From the NCBI GenBank assembly GCA_018378255.1, contig JAGZXV010000044.1, positions 1 to 29,870 of the forward strand: a stretch of DNA of 29,870 bases, written 5' to 3'. The position numbers and the translations under genes are program-made. Positions 15,735 to 22,691 of the stretch are shown here, one piece after another. The notes under the pieces were generated by a model that was not told where the DNA came from, made no database searches, and was given only the letters and a program-made list of their open reading frames with translations. How positions within the stretch are numbered: position 1 is the stretch's first letter; the number at the start of each line of letters is the position of its first letter. This DNA is from Clostridiaceae bacterium (GTDB lineage: Bacteria > Bacillota > Clostridia > Lachnospirales > Lachnospiraceae).

Positions 15735-16838
15735 ATGTATACGGAAAAAGAACTGGCTGCAGTGGCTAAACGAGAAAATAATAATAAACGAAAATATTTG
15801 GTTGTCAACAGATACCAGGCAAAACATATACCTGTCAGCCCGTCAAAGTCTTTGGCGATGTTTGAAGCTTTGGCGGATCTGTTAAAGGGGAAATATGAGG
15901 GGGAAACCCTGCTTTTGGTGGGTTTTGCAGAAACGGCTACTGCTATCGGCGCGGCCCTGGCGGTCCAACTGAACACCTACTATATGCAGACCACAAGAGA
16001 AAATATGGATGGGGTTGAATATTTGTATTTTTTGGAAGCCCACAGCCATTCCACAGACCAGAAAATAGTGAAGACGGATCTGGACAGAATGATAGATAAA
16101 ATTGACAGGATAGTATTTGTGGAAGATGAAGTCACCACCGGCAATACAATTCTGAATATCATCAATATTATAGAAAACACATATGCAAAAAAGCTGCGGT
16201 TTTCTGTGGCGTCATTGTTAAACGGTATGGATGCAGAAGCCAGGAAGTCATATGAAGACCGGGCTATCCCCATGCATTATCTTGTAAAGACGTCCCATGA
16301 CGGGTATACCCGGATTGCGGAAGGTTTTAAGGGAGACGGAATCTATTACGGGCCCGATGACAAAGATCGGGAGCTGTGTGTGGAGAAAATAGAAATAAAG
16401 GGTTATATCAATGCGAGACGTCTGACGAACGGGAGCGTTTATGGCAGCGCATGCGAGAATTTATACAGGGAGTTGGAAGCCAGACTGGACATCGGAACAG
16501 AGGAAGACATACTGGTTATAGGAACAGAGGAATTCATGTATCCGGCGCTTTTTACAGCGGAAAAATTGGAGGAAAAGGGAAACAGGGTGAAATGCCACTC
16601 CACAACGAGGAGCCCGATAGCGGTGAGTTCGGAAGAGGAATATCCTCTCCATGTAAGATATGAACTGGCAAGTCTGTATGACAGCCAAAGACGGACATTC
16701 CTGTATGATATAGGGAAATATGACCAGGTGATTATCCTCACCGATTCCGTAAATGATGAATCCCAGGGAATTAATACGCTGGTAAATGCCGTTTATTCAT
16801 GCGGCAGCCCTAAGTTAAGTTTAGTCAGGTGGTGTTGA
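15735..16838 (+). CDS. Ter-system phosphoribosyltransferase with C-terminal TRSP domain
   Basis: The 367-residue protein is an orotate-type phosphoribosyltransferase: the PRPP loop is FVEDEVTTGNT (about residues 127-137), where two acidic residues precede TTG as in the family. The C-terminal part carries the TRSP motif itself (residues 291-294) that names the domain found after this PRTase in Ter operons. It is the first gene of a three-gene run with spacings of 1 and 13 bases. In comparative studies of Ter systems these enzymes are proposed to make a nucleoside-like metabolite; this reaction is not shown experimentally as far as I know. The start follows GTGAGG. Confidence 0.88.
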   Translation: MYTEKELAAVAKRENNNKRKYLVVNRYQAKHIPVSPSKSLAMFEALADLLKGKYEGETLLLVGFAETATAIGAALAVQLNTYYMQTTRENMDGVEYLYFLEAHSHSTDQKIVKTDLDRMIDKIDRIVFVEDEVTTGNTILNIINIIENTYAKKLRFSVASLLNGMDAEARKSYEDRAIPMHYLVKTSHDGYTRIAEGFKGDGIYYGPDDKDRELCVEKIEIKGYINARRLTNGSVYGSACENLYRELEARLDIGTEEDILVIGTEEFMYPALFTAEKLEEKGNRVKCHSTTRSPIAVSSEEEYPLHVRYELASLYDSQRRTFLYDIGKYDQVIILTDSVNDESQGINTLVNAVYSCGSPKLSLVRWC

Positions 16839-16839
16839 A

Positions 16840-17889
16840 ATGAGAAGTTCTTATCATAAAGACGATGTGATTTTTCTGTTGAAAGATATAACCGGGTTGG
16901 TGGAACCACAATCCACGGAAGAGCGGGAAAAGCAGATTCAGGCCGGGAGGCATTATTGTGAGATGCTTCCCATTGAATATGTTCCCAGTGAAACATATAT
17001 GGAAGCTTATTATGAAGCTCTGAAAAACTATGCCGGGCCCACCGCTGAAGCTATAGGGGTGCTGGCGGATAAGATAATTAAGAAAAAGGGGAGAACTGTC
17101 GTTTTGGTTTCCCTGGCAAGGGCGGGAACTCCCATCGGCATTTTGTTAAAACACTATATCAGAATGAAATATGAAATCGATGTGCCCCATTATTCCATCT
17201 CGATTATCCGGGGACGCGGCATTGATGATAATGCGATGAAATTTCTGGTTAAACATCATAATCCGGCGGATATCCTGTTTGTGGACGGCTGGATCGGAAA
17301 AGGCGCCATATTAAATGAACTCAAAAAGGACATTGCCGCCTATGACGGAATTTCTCCGGAATTAGCCGTTGCAGCGGATCCCGCCAATGTGACAGAACTG
17401 TGCGGAACCCATGAAGATATCCTGATTCCAAGTTCCTGTCTCAACAGCACGGTTTCAGGACTGGTCAGCAGGACATTTTTACGGGATGATGTGATCGGAA
17501 AAGAAGATTTTCACGGAGCTGTTTATTACGGAGAATTAAAGGATTCCGATTTATCATACGGTTTTATTGATGCGATCGAAAAAGAATTCAAGATGAACTT
17601 TTCGAAAGAGGAGACAAAAAAGGAAGGCTTTGGCATTGACGAAGTCAGAAAGCTGGCAGAAACATACGATATCCGGGACATAAACCTGGTGAAACCTGGA
17701 ATTGGAGAAACAACCAGAGTGCTTCTTCGCAGAGTTCCATGGAAAGTTTTAATCAGCAGTGAGTGCAAAAATGATATTTCTTTAACTCATATTATAAGGC
17801 TTGCAAAAGAAAAAGGCGTCAGCATTGAATACTGCCCGCTGGTTCACTATAAGGCCTGCGGATTGATCAAAAAACTGACGGATGTTTAA
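16840..17889 (+). CDS. StiP-type PRTase-like protein with C-terminal PELOTA domain
   Basis: The 349-residue protein has an N-terminal domain (about 1-265) annotated in databases as 'cysteine protease StiP' and interpreted in Ter-system analyses as a divergent phosphoribosyltransferase (ILFVDGWIGKGAI is its loop). The C-terminal domain (about 275-349) is a PELOTA-type RNA-binding fold with KVLISSECKNDIS and a run of alternating hydrophobics. It starts one base after the PRTase-TRSP stop codon, so the two are coupled. The partner PRTase, ATP-grasp and lyase genes place it in the Ter biosynthetic module. The exact reaction is unknown; protease activity is doubtful. Confidence 0.85.
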   Translation: MRSSYHKDDVIFLLKDITGLVEPQSTEEREKQIQAGRHYCEMLPIEYVPSETYMEAYYEALKNYAGPTAEAIGVLADKIIKKKGRTVVLVSLARAGTPIGILLKHYIRMKYEIDVPHYSISIIRGRGIDDNAMKFLVKHHNPADILFVDGWIGKGAILNELKKDIAAYDGISPELAVAADPANVTELCGTHEDILIPSSCLNSTVSGLVSRTFLRDDVIGKEDFHGAVYYGELKDSDLSYGFIDAIEKEFKMNFSKEETKKEGFGIDEVRKLAETYDIRDINLVKPGIGETTRVLLRRVPWKVLISSECKNDISLTHIIRLAKEKGVSIEYCPLVHYKACGLIKKLTDV

Positions 17890-17902
17890 GGATGGAAAAG
17901 AA

Positions 17903-18907
17903 ATGATACGAGTCTGGTTTAACCATTGGTTCAGCACATCCTACCGGTTGATTGAACTGATGAAGAAAGATGAAGAAGAAAAGGTCTATGTGGTTGGCAG
18001 CAACCAGAGGGTCAACGCCGTCATTCAAAAGGTGTGCGATGAGTGGTATGAAGAGCCGCATTTAGAAGGGGAAGACTATATAAATTACTGCGTGGATTTC
18101 TGTCAGAAACACCGGATACAAGTATTTGTACCGAGAAGAAAGCTGGTGGAAATCAGCCGCCATGTGGATCGGTTCCACCAGATAGGAGTCAGGGTGCTCG
18201 TCGATGACTATGAGAAAATTGCTCTTCTCAATGATAAAGCGGCAGCCTATGAACTGTTTGAAGAATGCAATGGAATCCATGTCCCTGACTACGCTCTGGT
18301 CCATGACGTGTATTCTTTAAAAGAAGCTTATAAATCCTTAAAAGAAGCACACAAAGATCTTTGTATCAAGTTTGTGGAAGACGAAGGCGGAATGAGTTTC
18401 CGCAGATTGGCAGATCATGTGGACGAATACCAGTCCCTGTACACCTATCCGGGACCAAGAATTGCTTATGAAGATCTGATCCGGATTCTTACCCCCAATG
18501 GCACATTCAAAGACATGATGATAATGCCTTATCTGCCGGGCGATGAAATCAGTGTGGACTGCCTCAATACCAAGAACGGACTGATTGCAGTTCCACGCAT
18601 AAAAGGGGCTTCAAGGGACGAACGGGTAGTATTTGATAAGGAAATCCACAACATGTGTGAAACAATCCTGAAAAAAGTCCCTCTGCAGTATCCCTGCAAC
18701 ATTCAGTTCAAACTAAAAGACCAAATCCCCTACCTGCTGGAGATCAACACCCGCATGTCCGGCGGCCTCCAGATGAGCTGCCTTTCGGCAGGAGTCAATA
18801 TACCTAATATTGCGCTGAACAAAGTGTTGGGAAAGGATCTCTCATGGGATGTGTGTTGTGAGGAACATATTGTTTCTTTTATAGAAATGCCAATGATTAT
18901 TAAATAA
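17903..18907 (+). CDS. Ter-operon ATP-grasp ligase
   Basis: The 334-residue protein is an ATP-grasp enzyme of the Ter-associated type. It starts with the typical IRVWFNHWFSTSYR segment; the nucleotide-binding LCIKFVEDEGG lies in the middle and the metal-binding LEINTRMSGG near the C-terminus. Such enzymes join a carboxylate to an amine or thiol through an acyl-phosphate. I use ATG 17903, which has AAGGATGG upstream and gives the family's usual N-terminus; ATG 17882 would overlap the preceding gene by 8 bases. It ends the plus-strand biosynthetic run. The long palindromic region at 18908-19494 follows. Confidence 0.88.
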   Translation: MIRVWFNHWFSTSYRLIELMKKDEEEKVYVVGSNQRVNAVIQKVCDEWYEEPHLEGEDYINYCVDFCQKHRIQVFVPRRKLVEISRHVDRFHQIGVRVLVDDYEKIALLNDKAAAYELFEECNGIHVPDYALVHDVYSLKEAYKSLKEAHKDLCIKFVEDEGGMSFRRLADHVDEYQSLYTYPGPRIAYEDLIRILTPNGTFKDMMIMPYLPGDEISVDCLNTKNGLIAVPRIKGASRDERVVFDKEIHNMCETILKKVPLQYPCNIQFKLKDQIPYLLEINTRMSGGLQMSCLSAGVNIPNIALNKVLGKDLSWDVCCEEHIVSFIEMPMIIK

Positions 18908-18995
18908 AAAACAGGTGTTACAAAAAGTATTCGTTTTGTGCAAAAAGCACTTGAGACTTATCGGAAAGCGGTACGGCAGACTGGGATTTTACATT

Positions 18996-19071
18996 AAACG
19001 TGAAGGGATTTTCGAAAATGGCTTGAGGTTTTAAAGTAAAACGTGAAGGGATTTTCGAAAATCCCTTGAGG
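18996..19071. repeat. Two 43-base tandem units, the second with a perfect 22-bp palindrome
   Basis: The segment AAACGTGAAGGGATTTTCGA occurs twice with a period of 43 bases (C at 18999 and at 19042). In the second copy 19046-19067 is a perfect palindrome, AAGGGATTTTC followed by its complement. The first copy (19003-19024) differs at three central-right bases and is imperfect. They follow the ATP-grasp gene by about 90 bases and may act as an RNA 3'-end hairpin or protein-binding site. Nothing else is recognised between 18908 and 19140. Confidence 0.75.
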
Positions 19072-19140
19072 GTTGATGTTAAAAAAATGGATACTGGATT
19101 TTCACTCTGCTATTAATCCTGAGAAAACCAGCCAAAAATT

Positions 19141-19450
19141 GGAGGGGGCCGGGGAACCTGCTGGCGGGAGGACCAAACCGGCGGGAGCCGGAGGCGCCAA
19201 CCAAAGGGAGGACGGCCGCGTTTGCAGGAGTTTTAGTTTTTCTTAGGTCCTGGGATTTTGCGTTGCAGGTCAAAATAAAATTGTCTGAGCGGCTTTATCG
19301 CGAGTTGTTTTATTTTGATCTGCGTTTTTAGCAAAATTCCAGGGCCTTAGAAAATCTTAACTCCGAATCCCGCAGCCGTCCTCCCTTTGGTTGGCGCCTC
19401 CGGTTCCCGCCGATTTGGTCCTCCCGCCAGCAGGTTCCCCGGCCCCCTCC
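19141..19450. repeat. 310-bp near-perfect palindrome between convergent genes (element B)
   Basis: The left arm from GGAGGGGGCCGGGGAACC is matched by the right arm ending GGTTCCCCGGCCCCCTCC. The symmetry continues inward: CCAAAGGGAGGACGGC (19201) with GCCGTCCTCCCTTTGG (19375-19390), AGGTCCTGGGATTTTGC with GCAAAATTCCAGGGCCT, and GGTCAAAATAAAA with TTTTATTTTGATC. Only about 27 bases in the centre are unpaired. The outer third is very GC rich, unlike the flanking genes. It separates the ATP-grasp gene (plus) from the lyase gene (minus), so it can terminate both. Short frames inside it are not genes. Confidence 0.92.
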
Positions 19451-19494
19451 GATTTTCGGCGTAACTTCGCCCAATATATGATTTATGAAAAAAA

Positions 19495-20457
19495 TTATTC
19501 CACCACCCCATAAACCTCCGCCAGCATAATAATCTTCAACGCCCAATTGGAATGGGTCTTATATTCATTCATCCTCTCTTTTGCAACGCTGCCCGAAACC
19601 AAAGCGTTGGAACCGGTATCCCAGTCGAGAATGGATCTGGCATCGTCAAGATCTTTCCGGGACACTTTATAAGCATGATTCACGAGTTCAATCTGATTGG
19701 GATGAATTACGGTTTTTCCCACAAATCCGCATAACCTGTCTTCTTCCAATTCATTTTTTAAACCGATATCCCAATTACTGCCCGCATAATATTCCCAAAC
19801 AGGCCCGGATATGACATAATTCATTCCAAAAACGGTCACGATATCAGACAGGATGTTGGAAATGGCCCTTATGCTGTGGATCGATTGGCTGCTCGAACGC
19901 CTGAAGCCGAATGCATGGCTCAAATCATTCCCGCCCACCCGGATATTTAACACCAGTTCTTCTACGGCGTCCAGTTTTTCTTTCAGCGAATAGAGAATAT
20001 CTGCCCGGCTTTGGAGATTGATGATCGTCGGGCTTTCAAAAATTGGCATCATATAAAATCTTTTGTCAGAATTATGGTTGACAGATACCATAACCTTAAT
20101 ATAATCGTCAGCATTTTCCAATGAAAACTTTGGTATAATAAAACCTGTAATCAATTTTTTAGATGCTTCAAATCGTTCCAGCAAATTTGTGATTTGTTTT
20201 GGCTCCCGGACTCTTATAAAGATTTTAGGCATAAAAAAAGAATTGCTTTTTTGGGATTCATAGAGAGTTTGGATTGTTTGAACTAATTTATCTTCCGCTT
20301 CTTTAACACAGTCATCTTTTATGGTGTCTTCCAGACATAAGGAAAGGGAGAAATGATTCCCGAATTTTTCATGAACGATAGAATTAATTATGGTGTCACT
20401 ATTTGCAGGACAATATAAGAGAGCGCCTACGCTGTAATAGGGGATTGAATTTTTCAT
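19495..20457 (-). CDS. Ter-system C-C bond lyase (HpcH/HpaI/CitE-like TIM barrel)
   Basis: The 320-residue protein is a citrate-lyase-beta/HpcH-type TIM-barrel enzyme of the type found in Ter biosynthetic modules. Visible features are LCLEDTIKDD near residue 41, KIFIRVRE, the IFESPTIIN metal-binding Glu region, and NIRVGGNDLSHAFG in the second half. It would cleave or form a carbon-carbon bond in the proposed metabolite pathway. It is on the minus strand, divergent from the protease gene with a 147-base shared control region, and convergent with the ATP-grasp gene. AAGGAG lies nine bases before the start. No HAD phosphatase, a common partner, is present in the window. Confidence 0.85.
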   Translation of the reverse strand: MKNSIPYYSVGALLYCPANSDTIINSIVHEKFGNHFSLSLCLEDTIKDDCVKEAEDKLVQTIQTLYESQKSNSFFMPKIFIRVREPKQITNLLERFEASKKLITGFIIPKFSLENADDYIKVMVSVNHNSDKRFYMMPIFESPTIINLQSRADILYSLKEKLDAVEELVLNIRVGGNDLSHAFGFRRSSSQSIHSIRAISNILSDIVTVFGMNYVISGPVWEYYAGSNWDIGLKNELEEDRLCGFVGKTVIHPNQIELVNHAYKVSRKDLDDARSILDWDTGSNALVSGSVAKERMNEYKTHSNWALKIIMLAEVYGVVE

Positions 20458-20473
20458 ATACTGAACTCCTTTT

Positions 20474-20506
20474 TTGACATATTTCCCTTTATTGTAGCAT
20501 TATAAG
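20474..20506. promoter_or_regulatory. Overlapping divergent promoters of the lyase and protease-terD operons
   Basis: Plus strand: a perfect TTGACA (20474-20479), an 18-base spacer and CATTAT (20498-20503), giving a leader of about 95 bases for the 20605 gene. Minus strand: TATAAT at 20504-20499 for the lyase gene. The two -10 boxes overlap, so one polymerase may exclude the other. Confidence 0.5.
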
Positions 20507-20604
20507 ACACAAATAGATAGTGGTTTTTATGAAGATATGGTAAGATGTATATGTGACTGAATTTTTAAGTTCAGCCAATAATTCCGCTTATAGGGTGAAG
20601 GCTT

Positions 20605-22050
20605 ATGAATGAAGAAAATTTTAAAGTAAGGCATAATGTGATGAACATCACATCTTTAAGTGCATTTACGAACATTATCGGGGGACTAAACGGGAATTGT
20701 AAAGATGTATATTTTATCAGGGCGCTGGGGGGAAACGGCGCTTATACGAAAGAGATAGAGACTATGGACCGGCTGTTGTCGGAGCGCATGTTTTCCGGTT
20801 TTGGCAGGTATAACAGGATTGAAGCCCTGCCGCCGTTAGATTCACCGGAAGAGATCGGATATTATTCCAACTGCTATGCAGAGTGGAACCGTAACAGCAG
20901 AAAAACGATGGCCGTCAAGTCCAATATGGATAACGAAGCATTAAAAGAGATTGCGGGCAATGCCTGTGACACCCTCTGCCGCCTATTCAGAAACAGTTTT
21001 CCCAATGTGACGGACACCATTGAGAAAAATCTGGTAGTTAAAATTTTATTCTGGTATGACAAGGTCTGCGGCGGCCTGATCAGCGGTTGGAATCCCCGCA
21101 TGTCGGTTAAACTGGCGGCTAAAGATATTGTGAAAAAGCAGGAGTATTTATTCTTTTATTTCCTCACGCTGACTGGAATCGATGTCCTTTTGCTGCAGGG
21201 AAACGGGGATATTAACAGCCAGCTGGAGCAGCTCTGCCTATCGGAAAAATTTAAGCTGGGCTCCTTTGGAAGTGTGGCAGCAGAGCCGTATCATGCGGAA
21301 AAATACAAAAAGGCGGAAAGAGAACCCTATAAAAAAGAAACACGTAATAAAGGACCAATTAATAACGAACCATATAACAAGACAAAGCCCCAGGTCCGGG
21401 AGAATCCGCCAAAACAGCGAAGTACAATTGATCTTAGCCGGCTGGAAAGGCCTTCTAAGCCCAACAGGAATGTGAGGAGAGAGAAGGAATTTGAAGAACT
21501 GGCTCTGCTGGCGTCTTCGGTGGTGATGATAGCCATTCATGATAATAAGGGCGCGATAATAGGAACCGGTTCCGGAATTATGATAGGCAGACAGGGGTAC
21601 ATACTGACCAATAACCATGTAGCCAGCGGAGGAAGATTTTATTCGGTCAGAATTGAAGATGATGAACAGATCTATAAAACAGATGAGGTCATTAAATATA
21701 ATTCGGTGCTGGATTTGGCTGTCATACGGATTGACCGCCAATTAAATCCCATACCTGTGTATAAGGGTAGGGAACATCTGGTCAGAGGACAGAAGGTGGT
21801 TGCCATCGGCAGCCCGCTGGGATTGTTTAATTCCGTATCTAATGGAATCATATCGGGATTCAGAACCATAGATAATGTGGACATGATCCAGTTTACTGCG
21901 CCTATCTCACACGGAAGTTCAGGAGGCGCGGTGCTCAATATGTATGGAGACGTGATCGGAATCAGTACAGCCGGCATAGACAGCGGCCAGAATATCAATT
22001 TGGCAGTGGGATATGAAAGCATTAATAACTTTATACGGGGATTTGAATAA
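20605..22050 (+). CDS. Trypsin-like (HtrA-type) serine protease with N-terminal YceG-type module
   Basis: The 481-residue protein has two parts. Residues about 30-220 resemble the modules of the YceG protein encoded two genes later: VYFIRALGGNGA (35-46), KILFWYDKV (146-154), GIDVLLLQGNGD (191-202). A charged linker (about 222-292) leads to a trypsin-like domain (about 300-481) with the full triad: His338 (LTNNHVASGG), Asp370 (NSVLDLAVIRI) and Ser439 (GSSGG). No signal peptide, transmembrane helix or PDZ domain is seen, so it should act in the cytoplasm. It is first in an operon with the rhomboid, yceG, telA and terD genes. Protease activity is well supported; the substrate is unknown. Confidence 0.85.
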   Translation: MNEENFKVRHNVMNITSLSAFTNIIGGLNGNCKDVYFIRALGGNGAYTKEIETMDRLLSERMFSGFGRYNRIEALPPLDSPEEIGYYSNCYAEWNRNSRKTMAVKSNMDNEALKEIAGNACDTLCRLFRNSFPNVTDTIEKNLVVKILFWYDKVCGGLISGWNPRMSVKLAAKDIVKKQEYLFFYFLTLTGIDVLLLQGNGDINSQLEQLCLSEKFKLGSFGSVAAEPYHAEKYKKAEREPYKKETRNKGPINNEPYNKTKPQVRENPPKQRSTIDLSRLERPSKPNRNVRREKEFEELALLASSVVMIAIHDNKGAIIGTGSGIMIGRQGYILTNNHVASGGRFYSVRIEDDEQIYKTDEVIKYNSVLDLAVIRIDRQLNPIPVYKGREHLVRGQKVVAIGSPLGLFNSVSNGIISGFRTIDNVDMIQFTAPISHGSSGGAVLNMYGDVIGISTAGIDSGQNINLAVGYESINNFIRGFE

Positions 22051-22085
22051 GAAGGCAATGTGCTTGATTGGGAAGGATGGTGCTT

Positions 22086-22676
22086 ATGTCAAAGGGCAGT
22101 TCTAATATTAAAATTTCATTTAATTCACCGGTTATTCTGGGATTTACAGCGGTCTGTTTTGCAGCTCTGATACTCAACTGGCTGACGGGAGGGATTGCCA
22201 ACCGGATGTTTTTCAGCGTTTACCATTCGTCGCTGCTGAGCCCGTTTACCTATATCAGATTCATCGGCCATGTGTTCGGCCATGCGGGATGGGAGCATTT
22301 GATCGGCAATGCCATGCTGATTCTGGTGGTAGGGCCGCTGTTGGAAGAAAAATACGGTTCCTTTAATATCCTGTTCGTCATACTGGCCACCGCATTGGTG
22401 ACGGGAATTACGAATTTTATCTTTTTTCCGCATATACAGCTTCTGGGGGCAAGCGGCGTTGTCTTTGCATTCATACTGCTGTCTTCGTTTACCGGCATTA
22501 AAGAAGGGACCATTCCTCTCACATTAATACTTGTTGCGGTTCTCTATATCGGCCAGCAGGTGCTGGACGGAATATTGATCAGGGATAATGTTTCCAATCT
22601 GACTCATATTCTGGGCGGATTTGTGGGATCGGTGCTGGGATATGTGATGAATAAGAACAAAATGAATCGATATTGA
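22086..22676 (+). CDS. Rhomboid-family intramembrane serine protease
   Basis: The 196-residue membrane protein has about six transmembrane helices and the rhomboid signature: HLIGNAMLILVVGPLLEEKYG in the second helix, the catalytic Ser in GASGVVFA, and the catalytic His in LTHILGGFVGSVLGY. It would cleave proteins within the membrane. I choose ATG 22086, with AAGGA eight bases upstream, over the TTG at 22068 or the ATG at 22077. It lies between the serine protease gene and yceG with short gaps on both sides, so it belongs to the Ter operon. Rhomboids are not usual members of Ter operons that I know of, and its partner is unknown. Confidence 0.88.
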   Translation: MSKGSSNIKISFNSPVILGFTAVCFAALILNWLTGGIANRMFFSVYHSSLLSPFTYIRFIGHVFGHAGWEHLIGNAMLILVVGPLLEEKYGSFNILFVILATALVTGITNFIFFPHIQLLGASGVVFAFILLSSFTGIKEGTIPLTLILVAVLYIGQQVLDGILIRDNVSNLTHILGGFVGSVLGYVMNKNKMNRY

Positions 22677-22691
22677 AGGTGAAGATGATAA

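Noticed and set aside
18996..19071. CRISPR-like repeats
   Set aside because: There are only two copies, the period is 43 bases with no real spacer, and the units are palindromic within themselves.
19079..19546. Two short minus-strand frames across the long palindrome
   Set aside because: Both run through the arms of element B; their low-complexity Gly/Pro/Arg content mirrors the repeat, and the arms explain why they look similar.
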